Position numbers and translations under genes: made by a program. A stretch of DNA of 64,000 bases from Dyadobacter beijingensis DSM 21582 (GTDB lineage: Bacteria; Bacteroidota; Bacteroidia; Cytophagales; Spirosomataceae): contig NZ_KB907786.1 in the NCBI RefSeq assembly GCF_000382205.1, forward strand, positions 620,001 to 684,000, in the 5' to 3' direction. The notes beneath the pieces were generated by a model. It saw only the letters and a program-made list of their open reading frames with translations, made no database searches and had not been told where the DNA came from. Numbering within the stretch: position 1 is the stretch's first letter; each line of letters begins with the position of its first letter. Below are positions 9,917-17,883 of this stretch, in pieces.

Positions 9917-9919
9917 GGG

Positions 9920-10531
9920 TTACTTGATTTTGAGGTATTCGGATTGTCCGAAAATGGAATCCGCCATTTTGTCGATGAGGCTCTGGTCGCCGATCGCGGA
10001 GCCGCGGATCTGCGCGTCCCAGATCACATTGAAAGTTTTGCCGGAAGGCGTTGTCTGCGGGTTTTTAAAATCCAGCATCGACACGAGCCAGGAACTTTCG
10101 CTGGTTTCATAGTAGCTGTAATAGCTCGGGTAACCGTAGCCGTAACCGCCCCAATAACCGCCGTAGTACGACGAAAGCGGCTGCGAAACGACATTCAGGT
10201 AGGTATTGGTAATCCACGACACATTAATGCCCACGTCGGGGTTCTGTGTACGGCTTACGTATTTGTAACCCATATTCTGCATGTTGGTAATGAGCCGCTG
10301 GAGCATGGCCCGGTCGATGTCGTCCAGGGACGTGCCGGCGCGCTGGTTTTCGACGATCAGTACCGAATCCACGATGCTGAATGTCTTATACTGGCTGAAA
10401 TTGGCGGATTGATCGTGGTTGGTGATGTATACCAATGACTCCTCATTGGAAAGGTCGCTGATCGGGTCCTTGGAGCACGACATCAACCCCAGGCCAACTA
10501 TCAATAAGAGGAAAGAGGCTTTTCTGAACAT
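9920..10531 (-). CDS. DUF4136-type lipoprotein
   Basis: 203 residues with a lipoprotein signal peptide; the lipobox reads GLMSC with the acylated Cys at 19. The rest resembles the DUF4136 family: an early SNEESLVYITNHDQSANFSQYKTF region, a central segment with VGINVSWITNTYLNV, then a Gly/Tyr-rich stretch (YYGGYWGGYGYGYPSYYSYY) typical of this group. Family members are small envelope lipoproteins with no established activity. It is the first gene of the operon with the beta-barrel and 722-aa proteins. The region just upstream holds unusual tandem repeats. Confidence 0.75.
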   Translation of the reverse strand: MFRKASFLLLIVGLGLMSCSKDPISDLSNEESLVYITNHDQSANFSQYKTFSIVDSVLIVENQRAGTSLDDIDRAMLQRLITNMQNMGYKYVSRTQNPDVGINVSWITNTYLNVVSQPLSSYYGGYWGGYGYGYPSYYSYYETSESSWLVSMLDFKNPQTTPSGKTFNVIWDAQIRGSAIGDQSLIDKMADSIFGQSEYLKIK

Positions 10532-10580
10532 TTGAGTATGTATTTTAAAATTTGTTAAATAAACGAAAATTGAAATGCTT

Positions 10581-10673
10581 AAAGTTTATGAGTCTATGAG
10601 TTCATGAGTTTAAAGTTTGTGAGTCTATGAGTCAATGAGTTTAAAAGTTCGGGAGTTCAGAGTTGATGAGTTT
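10581..10673. repeat. Three tandem copies of a degenerate 31-bp repeat
   Basis: Copies lie at 10581-10611, 10612-10642 and 10643-10673, each exactly 31 bases. Copies 1 and 2 differ at only three positions; copy 3 is more diverged but keeps the period and the ending GATGAGTTT. Within each copy a shorter TATGAGT-type unit repeats. The array fills the gap between divergent genes for the DUF4136 lipoprotein and the DinB-like protein. Confidence 0.85.
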
Positions 10674-10727
10674 AAACGCTCCTTTGGGACGGCATGAAGT
10701 GGTATGGACTTATCAAGTTTAAACTCA
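10667..10727. repeat. Inverted repeat closing the 31-bp array
   Basis: TGAGTTTAAAC at 10667-10677 is matched perfectly in reverse complement at 10717-10727, enclosing 39 bases. The left arm is the end of the third 31-bp copy. The sequence after the right arm (to about 10740) resembles an inverted fragment of the repeat. Confidence 0.6.
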
Positions 10728-10857
10728 CGAACTTACAAAGGTGACGGTGTCGCTCCGTAAATGGTTGGAAGGCCCGCGCATCAGGAGAGTATGGAAACCT
10801 GAAATTTGTCTCTTTAATATTGGATACGCATTTGGATAATGTTCGTCCGAATCCGTG

Positions 10858-10865
10858 TAAATTTG
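10858..10865 (+). promoter_or_regulatory. Candidate promoter of the DinB-like gene (-7 element)
   Basis: TAAATTTG is an exact match to the Bacteroidota -7 element TAnnTTTG, 20 bases before the ATG at 10886. A TTTGG lies about 23 bases upstream, a little far for the -33 element. The leader would be very short. Confidence 0.45.
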
Positions 10866-10885
10866 CAGCTGTTTAATTTAAAGAT

Positions 10886-11446
10886 ATGGAATCAAAAGAA
10901 GAGATTTTAAGGATCATAGATGTACTCAACGACACCTACGAAAGCGAAGAAGCATGGTACGGGCCGTCGGTAGTGGAAGCCCTGCGCGATGTGACGCCGA
11001 AAATGGCCGAAACGCGCCTTAGCACCAACACCCATTCCATCGCTGAAATCGTGTACCACATGACCACGTGGCGCATTTTCGCCGTGCGCAAGTTGCAGGG
11101 CGATGCCGAGTTCGACATTAAAACGCAAGATAAGGACTGGAAGAAATTCCCGGTAGTGGACGAGTTCGAATGGGAAGCGATCCAAATGGAACTCAGCCTG
11201 TCACAGGAAGAACTTATTTCGGAACTCGAAAAGATCGAGGACGATACATTCCTGGAAGAATTCGTGCCCGGCCGCGACTACTCCTATTATACATTGATCC
11301 ACGGCGTGATCCAGCACGACGTGTACCACGCAGGCCAGATCGGACTCATTAAAAAAGCAGCGAAATCCATGCGCCTGGAAGAAGATGACGATTATGGCGC
11401 TTACGGCGACCGTTCGGACTATGACAATTCCGCAGATTACTACTGA
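10886..11446 (+). CDS. DinB-like four-helix metalloprotein
   Basis: A 186-residue protein of the DinB/YfiT-like superfamily: a four-helix bundle with three metal-binding histidines, seen here as H58 (IVYHMTTW) and H144/H148 (QHDVYHAGQI). Some relatives are metal-dependent thiol S-transferases acting with bacillithiol or mycothiol. Activity for this one is unknown. The C-terminus is an unusual acidic, Tyr-rich tail (EEDDDYGAYGDRSDYDNSA). It stands alone, with repeats upstream and a terminator about 130 bases downstream. Confidence 0.8.
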   Translation: MESKEEILRIIDVLNDTYESEEAWYGPSVVEALRDVTPKMAETRLSTNTHSIAEIVYHMTTWRIFAVRKLQGDAEFDIKTQDKDWKKFPVVDEFEWEAIQMELSLSQEELISELEKIEDDTFLEEFVPGRDYSYYTLIHGVIQHDVYHAGQIGLIKKAAKSMRLEEDDDYGAYGDRSDYDNSADYY

Positions 11447-11514
11447 TACTTGCATGAAATTTTGTAAAAATAGGCAACTACCTATTGTTTATAATTTAAA
11501 TTTTATATTTTGCA

Positions 11515-11608
11515 TTATAATGGAACGTGGGATGTTGAGAAATGCCAACGTTCTAATGGTGTGGATATAGACAAAAAGGCTGTCCGATATTTCGGGCAGC
11601 CTTTTTTT
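11515..11608 (+). ncRNA. Possible short non-coding transcript ending in a terminator
   Basis: The gap 11447-11658 holds a very AT-rich stretch (about 11480-11518) containing a near match to the -7 element (TATATTTTG, one base too long). It is followed by a small inverted repeat (GAACGT 11523-11528 with ACGTTC 11548-11553) and then a strong terminator. This could be a short RNA, or simply the 3' UTR of the DinB-like gene. No open reading frame of note is present. Confidence 0.2.
11573..11608 (+). terminator. Rho-independent terminator
   Basis: A 15-bp stem (11573-11587 with 11592-11606, one G-U pair) with a 4-base loop and a run of T residues to 11608. It lies between the DinB-like gene and the response regulator, so the regulator must have its own promoter in the 50 bases that follow. 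Confidence 0.85.
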
Positions 11609-11658
11609 AAGCAAAAAATCTGTGCAACATTTGGCACTTTAAACCGCTTGCTCATCCT

Positions 11659-12336
11659 ATGAAAATACTTATCGTAGAAGACGAACCGAAACTCGCCGGC
11701 TTTCTCAAAAGGGGGCTCGAAGAACAATCGTGGGAGGTAGAACTGGCTTACGACGGACAAGTCGGTAAGAAAATGGCTTCCAACTACCGGTTCGATGTGA
11801 TCATTCTGGATGTAAACCTGCCGCTGCTCAACGGCTACGACCTCGCCAAACAGCTCCGTGCCGACGGCCTCTCCACCCCGATCCTCTTCCTGACCGCATT
11901 GGGCACCATCGACGACAAACTCGACGGTTTCGAAGCGGGCGGCGACGATTATTTGGTCAAACCCTTCGAATTCCGCGAACTGATTGCGCGTATTAAAGTG
12001 CTTTCGCAACGCAACAGCGCCCGCGAACAGTCCAGCCAGGTACTCACCATCGCCGACCTCGAACTGAACCTCGACGAGAAGGTAGCGCGCCGCGGCGGGA
12101 ACCGCATTGATCTCACGGCCAAGGAATTTGCATTGCTCGAATACCTCATGCGTAACCGCGGGCGCGTGGTGTCGCGCGTGGACATTGCCGAGCAGGTGTG
12201 GGACATCCGGTTTGATACGGGCACGAATGTGATCGACGTGTACATTAATTTTCTCCGTAAAAAAGTCGATAAGGATTATCCTACGAAGCTCATCCACACC
12301 GTGGTGGGCATGGGTTATATTTTCAAGGAAGAATGA
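11659..12336 (+). CDS. OmpR-family response regulator (system 1)
   Basis: 225 residues: receiver domain 1-118 with phospho-acceptor D51 (VIILDVNLP) and the conserved Lys in LVKPF, then an OmpR/PhoB winged helix (about 130-222) ending TKLIHTVVGMGYIFKEE. It resembles the CusR/CopR/PmrA branch. The stop overlaps the start of the kinase gene by four bases (ATGA), so the two are translationally coupled. It is a close paralogue of the regulator at 37553-38239. A four-unit 11-bp array at the end of the kinase gene is a candidate binding site. Confidence 0.92.
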   Translation: MKILIVEDEPKLAGFLKRGLEEQSWEVELAYDGQVGKKMASNYRFDVIILDVNLPLLNGYDLAKQLRADGLSTPILFLTALGTIDDKLDGFEAGGDDYLVKPFEFRELIARIKVLSQRNSAREQSSQVLTIADLELNLDEKVARRGGNRIDLTAKEFALLEYLMRNRGRVVSRVDIAEQVWDIRFDTGTNVIDVYINFLRKKVDKDYPTKLIHTVVGMGYIFKEE

Positions 12337-13703
12337 ACATTAAAACGCGCCTGACGTTGCTGTTTACCTTGCTGGTAGGCTCCATTATGGCGCTGTTTTG
12401 CGTTGCCATTTACTTTTTCTACGATCAATACCGCGAAAAGCAGTTCCATTCTTTCCTCAACGAGCGCGGGCAGACGATCGCCCAGCTCGTGGAAGCGAGC
12501 CACGGCATCAGCAAGGCCGATATTGAGAAGATCGAAAAGGAGAACAAGACGATCCTGCTCGATGAAGAGATCACCATCTACGACGGCTCCGATTCCATTA
12601 TTTTCGTGAGCGGCAAGGAGAATTTCACACTTTCCAGGGCTATGCTCACCGAGGCGCGGGCGGGTAAGGAAATCCATACAAAACATCAGAAGAAGGAGGT
12701 CATCATTATCCGGCATATTTTGCAGGACCACCGCAAGCCGTGGGTCGTGGCGGTGATCGCCAATGATTATCTGGGGATGAACCAGCTCAACCGCCTCCGC
12801 GAAATCCTGCTCATAGGCTGGCTTTTGTCGCTCGTTCTTGTGGGCGTGGCCGGCTGGCAGTTTTCCAACGATGCTATCAAGCCGGTATCCGACATTATCG
12901 ACCAGGTGAACAATATTTCGGCCGGTAACCTGCATGAAAAAGTGCGGGTAGGGCGTGAGAAGGACGAGCTAGCATTGCTGGCCGAGACATTCAACCAGAT
13001 GCTTACACGCCTCGAAATCGCATTTGTAGCACAGAAAAACTTCGTCTCGCACGCGTCGCACGAGCTGCGCACACCGCTGGCGCTCATTATGAGCGAGGCG
13101 GAGCTCAGTCTGATGAAAGAGCGGAATGCACCGGAGTATCAGGATGCATTGAAAGGAATCTGGTCGGAAGCGAAGGAAATGAACGAGCTCGTCAACCGCC
13201 TGCTCGAACTCGCCCGGACGGAGGAAAATGCATTCCGGGTAACCTTTTCGAAAATCCGCGTCGACGAGGTGCTATGGCAGGCCAAAACCTCCGTTCAGCA
13301 GAAAAATCCGGGTTACGAGGTCCATATCCATTACGACAAAATTCCCGAGGACGAAGAACAGCTGAAACGCTTCGGCGACGAGAGCCTGCTCCGCACGGCG
13401 TTCCTGAACCTCATGGACAATGCCTGCAAATACTCGCCCGACAAAACCTGCAACGTTTTCCTCGAAATCAAAAACAAGCTGATCGTTATCTACTTCCGCG
13501 ATATGGGTATCGGCATCGCGCGGGACGAGCTGCCGTATATTTTCGACACCTTCTACCGCAGCCAGTCCACGATCAGCAAGGCCGGCTACGGCATCGGGCT
13601 CGCCCTTACCAAACGCATCATCAATATGCAGGGCGCCACGATCGAAGTGGAGTCAGCATTAGGCGCCGGCACGACGTTCATTTTGAAGTTCCCACCTTTT
13701 TAA
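12333..13703 (+). CDS. Sensor histidine kinase (system 1)
   Basis: 456 residues: transmembrane helix at about 9-28, a periplasmic sensor of about 130 residues, a second helix at about 158-176, HAMP, a HisKA domain with phospho-acceptor H243 in ASHELRTPLA, and a HATPase domain (N box MDNACKYSP, G boxes DMGIGI and GYGIGLAL). It phosphorylates the regulator encoded just upstream. The signal is unknown; the periplasmic part resembles that of the kinase at 36179-37546, which sits with metal-efflux genes, so an envelope or metal cue is plausible. The stop codon lies inside the first unit of an 11-bp repeat array. Confidence 0.92.
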   Translation: MNIKTRLTLLFTLLVGSIMALFCVAIYFFYDQYREKQFHSFLNERGQTIAQLVEASHGISKADIEKIEKENKTILLDEEITIYDGSDSIIFVSGKENFTLSRAMLTEARAGKEIHTKHQKKEVIIIRHILQDHRKPWVVAVIANDYLGMNQLNRLREILLIGWLLSLVLVGVAGWQFSNDAIKPVSDIIDQVNNISAGNLHEKVRVGREKDELALLAETFNQMLTRLEIAFVAQKNFVSHASHELRTPLALIMSEAELSLMKERNAPEYQDALKGIWSEAKEMNELVNRLLELARTEENAFRVTFSKIRVDEVLWQAKTSVQQKNPGYEVHIHYDKIPEDEEQLKRFGDESLLRTAFLNLMDNACKYSPDKTCNVFLEIKNKLIVIYFRDMGIGIARDELPYIFDTFYRSQSTISKAGYGIGLALTKRIINMQGATIEVESALGAGTTFILKFPPF

Positions 13704-13737
13704 TTCCTTTTTAATTCAGCGTTAATGCCTCTTTAAC
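13699..13737 (+). promoter_or_regulatory. Four 11-bp-phased TTAA boxes, candidate response-regulator site
   Basis: Hexamers TTTAAT (13699), TTTAAT (13710), GTTAAT (13721) and TTTAAC (13732) recur exactly every 11 bases. OmpR-family regulators bind direct repeats with this phasing; the PmrA box YTTAAK-N5-YTTAAK is the closest known form. The array overlaps the kinase stop codon and faces a geneless region. Confidence 0.5.
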
Positions 13738-13739
13738 AA

Positions 13740-13980
13740 GGAAAAAGCTCCTTTGTAATGTAGATCACGCGATTCGTGAGGCCAGCGTGCCGCTATATTT
13801 CAAAGCGCTTTTCATCCTTTCATTTCCACCGTTTTCACCAGCCATTATTTAGTATTTCAAAAAGCTGGACGCGGCGATGATCGGTTAAAATATCAAAGAC
13901 AAACTGTATTGAGTTAAATTGAGTTAGGTGAGTAGTAAGAAAAGACTGGCCTTCGGACTTTCCGGAGGCCAATTTTTTTA
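13740..13980 (+). other. Geneless stretch between phased boxes and terminator; possible small transcript
   Basis: Between the 11-bp array and the terminator there is no convincing gene. TATATTTC at 13794-13801 is a 7/8 match to the -7 element. A GTG at 13787 opens a 21-codon hydrophobic frame ending at 13852 (MPLYFKALFILSFPPFSPAI...). The 3' part repeats TTGAGTTA-type words (about 13908-13930). It could be a regulated small RNA, a micro-protein gene, or the remnant of a lost gene. Confidence 0.3.
13947..13979 (+). terminator. Rho-independent terminator
   Basis: An 11-bp stem (13947-13957 with 13961-13971, one G-U pair), a 3-base loop and a T7 tail. The tail overlaps the stop codon of the convergent mscS-like gene. 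Confidence 0.88.
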
Positions 13981-15057
13981 TATCCCCTGATCAGGCAGCT
14001 TGAACTTCATCTCACCAGCATCTTCCACACGGCTCGATGGCAATGCCTCGGGATGCTCGGCGGCAATATATTCGATCAGTTTCTCGCGTACAATGCACCG
14101 CAGGTCGAAAGTTTCGCTGGAATTTCTTGCAGACATAAGTGCGCGCACGACCATGAGCTGTCCCTGCGTATCGGTCACCTGCAAAGCCCAGGCACGGCCG
14201 TCCCACAGCGGGGTTCCGTCCAGGATTTCTTTCAGTTTCTCCCGCAGTTTTTGCACAGGGGTATGGTAGTTAAGGTAAAAAAACGCGGCGCCCGTCAATG
14301 CGCTTTCATTCCGGGTCCAGTTCTGGAAAGGCGTTTCGATGAAATAGGTAATGGGCAGGACCATGCGGCGCAAGTCCCAGATATTCACCACTACATAGGT
14401 AAGATTGATCTCCTCGATGCGGCCCCATTCGCCTTCCACGATCACCACGTCGTCGATTTTGATCGGCTGGGTAAATGCGATCTGAATGCCGGCCATGAGG
14501 TTGGCCAGCGACTTCTGCGCCGCAAAACCGATGATTACCGACGCGATACCGGCCGATGTGAGTATACCCACGCCGTACTGCCGCACGCTGTCGAAGCTGA
14601 GCAGCAATATCGACACGCCGATCGTGACGACCATGATCACGACAATGCGTTTGATGAATTTGATCTTCGTAAAAAGCCGCCTGGCCTGGTTGTTATCGGG
14701 CGAGTTGAAGTCCAGCTTGTCGATCAGGATCTTTTCGACGATGATCACGATCCGGGCCATCAGCCAGGTCGTAATGCCGATAAGCGCTGTTTTACTCAAT
14801 GCGAAAACCCATTCGTACTGTGGATTGGCGTAGGAATAAGTTTTGGACGCCGCCGTGATAAATACGACCGGGAGAAAGAAATGTAGCACGCTCGTCAGGT
14901 TCTCACTAATGGACCGCAATGGCCGCCATTCGCTTTTGTTCGCTGTCACCCTGACGAGGCTGGTGACAACAATGCTGATAATCAATCCAATAGCTCCGCT
15001 GAGGAGCAGCAGGAGCCAGGGGGAATTCCGGTAATTAATGAGGTCGGTAAAATCCAT
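13978..15057 (-). CDS. MscS-family mechanosensitive channel
   Basis: 359 residues: four or five transmembrane helices in the first half (one at about 16-35, the pore-lining region near 150-200 with GVGILTSAGIASVIIGFAAQ), then the MscS beta domain (IKIDDVVIVEGEWGRIEEI) and an alpha/beta C-terminal part. Such channels open under membrane tension and release solutes in hypo-osmotic shock. The extra N-terminal helices place it among the YbdG/YnaI-like forms rather than the minimal MscS. It follows the DUF1460 gene by six bases and ends inside the tail of the terminator. Confidence 0.88.
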   Translation of the reverse strand: MDFTDLINYRNSPWLLLLLSGAIGLIISIVVTSLVRVTANKSEWRPLRSISENLTSVLHFFLPVVFITAASKTYSYANPQYEWVFALSKTALIGITTWLMARIVIIVEKILIDKLDFNSPDNNQARRLFTKIKFIKRIVVIMVVTIGVSILLLSFDSVRQYGVGILTSAGIASVIIGFAAQKSLANLMAGIQIAFTQPIKIDDVVIVEGEWGRIEEINLTYVVVNIWDLRRMVLPITYFIETPFQNWTRNESALTGAAFFYLNYHTPVQKLREKLKEILDGTPLWDGRAWALQVTDTQGQLMVVRALMSARNSSETFDLRCIVREKLIEYIAAEHPEALPSSRVEDAGEMKFKLPDQGI

Positions 15058-15063
15058 TCACTT

Positions 15064-15882
15064 TCAGATATCGTTGAGCCGCGCCACGATCATACCCGTG
15101 TGTTTCGGCACGGACGCCACGTATTCGGCCAGGGGAACGTTGGTCATGATCACCTTTTTGCCCGTCAGCGACGCGTGGATCAGGTACGCCCGGCTGCCAA
15201 CTTTGGAAATAATACCCATATGGTTCACGTCCAGACCTTCCACCGACGATGTAAATGCGACGATGTCGCCGTCGTGCAGCATCGGTTCGGCTTTCTGGAT
15301 GGCGCTTTTGGGAATGTAGCTATGCTCGCGTGAGTTGATGACCGATTCCTGCTCCTTCAACTTCTCGTACACATCGCTCGGCGCGAGGGAAGGGTACAGG
15401 TTGGCATGGGTAGTCATAAAATTGATTTCTTTCGTGAAAGGCACGCCGCCAACCTTGGCGGTAATGTCTTCCAGTCGCCCGCGCTTCTGGTTTTCATACA
15501 TCCAGTCGAGGATGTAATGCAGGCGCGAAGGGTAGCCGTCGATCACGCCCTCGCGGTAGCGCAGCCGGGTGAGTTCATTTTTATATTCTTCAAAAGAAGA
15601 ATTCTCCCGTTTGGCAACCGCCAGCGCGATCACACTTTCTACCAATGTAGTACAGTCGAGGCCGTCGAACTTGCACACGAGGCGCTCGGACGGGTTGCCT
15701 TCCAGCGTACCAGCCACATAAGGCGTGCCCAGGAACGACTCGCTGATCCGTAACACCTGCGTGCCCATATCGGGCGTGGCAGGCAGTTCCATTTTCTGCA
15801 CAAAGGTCTTTTGCAGGCCGGCTTGCCCGAACGAGGCCACAGAACTCAGCAACAAAATGGAAAGCACGACAAATCTGATCAT
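15064..15882 (-). CDS. DUF1460 secreted NlpC/P60-like amidase
   Basis: About 272 residues from the ATG at 15882, which begins the signal peptide (MIRFVVLSILLLSSVASFGQ); in-frame starts at 15924 and 15957 would add an unlikely extension. The DUF1460 fold is a papain-like cysteine peptidase used as N-acetylmuramoyl-L-alanine amidase or similar on peptidoglycan fragments. The likely nucleophile is C77 in GLDCTTLVES and the histidine H221 in VNHMGII. It probably acts in the periplasm in wall recycling. It precedes the channel gene by six bases. Confidence 0.8.
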   Translation of the reverse strand: MIRFVVLSILLLSSVASFGQAGLQKTFVQKMELPATPDMGTQVLRISESFLGTPYVAGTLEGNPSERLVCKFDGLDCTTLVESVIALAVAKRENSSFEEYKNELTRLRYREGVIDGYPSRLHYILDWMYENQKRGRLEDITAKVGGVPFTKEINFMTTHANLYPSLAPSDVYEKLKEQESVINSREHSYIPKSAIQKAEPMLHDGDIVAFTSSVEGLDVNHMGIISKVGSRAYLIHASLTGKKVIMTNVPLAEYVASVPKHTGMIVARLNDI

Positions 15883-16011
15883 ACGGAAATCTTTTAGCAC
15901 AGGGTACGTTACGGTCTTAAACATCGGGCGGCGAATGCGCCGGCCGGTGGGTATCATGTAAAATTAACGATCAAAAGCCCCTTTTGCAATTCAGCGCGGG
16001 GAGCAATGCCC

Positions 16012-17751
16012 TCACTTCGGCACGATCTCGAATGCGAAGGCCGAAATCGGCGGTAATTCAATGGGCACGCCGGTGGACGTGATCTCGGCCGTACGCAGCT
16101 GCACCTGCGGCACTTCCAGGGGAAAAACAGGTTTCAGTTTATACGAACCGGTATTGCCCAGTTTGAGAACGTTCGTCCAGGCATCCTGCGGTATTTTGAT
16201 CGTCGTTTCTACGGTTCTCGACTCGTCAAAATTGTATACAAACAATAATTTTTGATTGTCGGTGTGACGTAAATAGCTGTAAATGATGGTTTTGTCGTAA
16301 TTGACAGACTGCCCGTCCGCATTCACATATTGCAAATCATAGAAGCCACCGGCATATACCGCCTCGTTACCCAGCACGAATGCATTCATTTTTTGATAAA
16401 AATCGCGCAAGGTCTTTTGCTCCGTCGAAAGCAATTCATCGTTGAATTTCCCGCCGTTGACCCATTGCTGGAATTCCGGCACGCCCCAGTAGTCGAAAAT
16501 GGTCGTGCGGCCGTCCTCGCCCTGGAAACCTTCCTGCTGGGTAGGGTCTACGCCCAGCTCCTGACCGAAATAGAGCATCAACGGGCCGGTATGCAGCGTC
16601 GCGCTCAGGACCATAGCCGGCAGGGCCGTCCACGGGTTACCGGCAAAGTACCGTGAAGCAATGCGCTGCTCGTCGTGGTTTTCGAGGAAACGGAGCATAT
16701 GCTCGGCAAAATCGCCCGATTCGTGCTGCCAGATGCGGGTAATGTCCTCCGCCGTGCCATGTCCCTCGATAATGCGGCGCAGCGAATTGTACAGCCCCAC
16801 CTTATCGTACAGGTAATCGAATTGGCCGATATTGATATAATTCCGGTATTCAAACGGGTTGTAAATCTCCGCAATGAAGATGATCGCCGGGTTGGCCTTC
16901 TTTACTTCCGGGATCACCCAGCCCCAGAATTCCACCGGCACCATTTCAGCCATATCGCATCGGAAACCGTCGACGCCCTTTTGCGCCCAGTACACGAGAA
17001 TATCGCGCATTTTAACCCAGGTTGAAGGGATCGGGTCGAAGTACCGGGTGCGGCCGTCGAGGTAATCCACGCCGTAATTGAGTTTCACCGTCTCGTACCA
17101 GTCGTACTGGCTCGGCTGGGCCTGGAATACGTCGTTACCCGTCGCTTTGGCGGGCCGCTCGTGGTAAGGCGTTGTCACGGGCAGCGGCGGTGTGTGGCCT
17201 TCCGGCACGACGAAATCGTGGTTGGGAATGTAATAAAAGTTGTTGGAAGGGCTGAAAGCGATGGTATCGTCATCTCCCTCGCCGAAATCCTTGACACCTT
17301 CCGGCCGCATGTCGGAATGGTACTGCCGCGCCACGTGGTTAGGGATAAAATCGATAATGGCTTTCAGGCCGTGCGCATGCGTGCGGGCGATGAGGTTTTC
17401 AAATTCCGCCATGCGGTTCGGTACGTCGACGGCCAGGTCGGGGTCCACATCGTAATAATCCTTCACGGCGTAGGGCGAGCCGGCAATGCCTTTCACGATC
17501 AGCGGATGGTCCGGATTGATGCCGTATCGCGCGTAATCGGTGAGCGTCGCATGTTCGAGCACGCCCGTGTACCACAGGTGCGTCACCCCGAATTCCTTCA
17601 ATGCGCCCAGCGCCGTATCGTCGATGTCGTTGAACTTCCCGCAGCCATTTTCGTCGATCGTTCCGTACAGTTTGTTGGTCTGGTTGCGGTTGCCGAAGAG
17701 GCGTGTAAAGATCTGGTATATAATGAATTTATCCTGGTTGACGGCAGTCAT
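16012..17751 (-). CDS. GH13 alpha-amylase-family glycoside hydrolase
   Basis: About 579 residues from the ATG at 17751; a 19-residue upstream extension looks non-coding. There is no signal peptide, so it is probably cytosolic. The GH13 regions are clear: DFIPNH at 134-139, GFRCDMAEM with nucleophile D266, FIAEIY with acid/base E295, and ENHD with D360. A small C-terminal beta domain follows. It is divergent from the beta-phosphoglucomutase and GH65 genes, so it probably trims internal alpha-1,4-glucans or maltodextrins to feed phosphorolysis. Exact specificity cannot be read from the sequence. Confidence 0.88.
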   Translation of the reverse strand: MTAVNQDKFIIYQIFTRLFGNRNQTNKLYGTIDENGCGKFNDIDDTALGALKEFGVTHLWYTGVLEHATLTDYARYGINPDHPLIVKGIAGSPYAVKDYYDVDPDLAVDVPNRMAEFENLIARTHAHGLKAIIDFIPNHVARQYHSDMRPEGVKDFGEGDDDTIAFSPSNNFYYIPNHDFVVPEGHTPPLPVTTPYHERPAKATGNDVFQAQPSQYDWYETVKLNYGVDYLDGRTRYFDPIPSTWVKMRDILVYWAQKGVDGFRCDMAEMVPVEFWGWVIPEVKKANPAIIFIAEIYNPFEYRNYINIGQFDYLYDKVGLYNSLRRIIEGHGTAEDITRIWQHESGDFAEHMLRFLENHDEQRIASRYFAGNPWTALPAMVLSATLHTGPLMLYFGQELGVDPTQQEGFQGEDGRTTIFDYWGVPEFQQWVNGGKFNDELLSTEQKTLRDFYQKMNAFVLGNEAVYAGGFYDLQYVNADGQSVNYDKTIIYSYLRHTDNQKLLFVYNFDESRTVETTIKIPQDAWTNVLKLGNTGSYKLKPVFPLEVPQVQLRTAEITSTGVPIELPPISAFAFEIVPK

Positions 17752-17883
17752 CTGGTTCCGGCTTTTGTGAGTTCTGAGAAAGTGCGCCCGGCGTTTTCGG
17801 GAGAGCATTAGGCCCTCTATTTTGCCCCTGGCGCGGCAAATTGCTATTTTTTACTATTTTGCAAGATATTAAATTTGATAAGT

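Noticed and set aside
10581..10673. Possible CRISPR array
   Set aside because: The 31-bp units are directly adjacent with no spacers, and no cas gene is in the window.
11632..11648. Sigma-54-like TGGCAC...GC before the system-1 regulator
   Set aside because: The GG and GC doublets are 11 bases apart instead of 10; sigma-54 promoters tolerate almost no change in this spacing.
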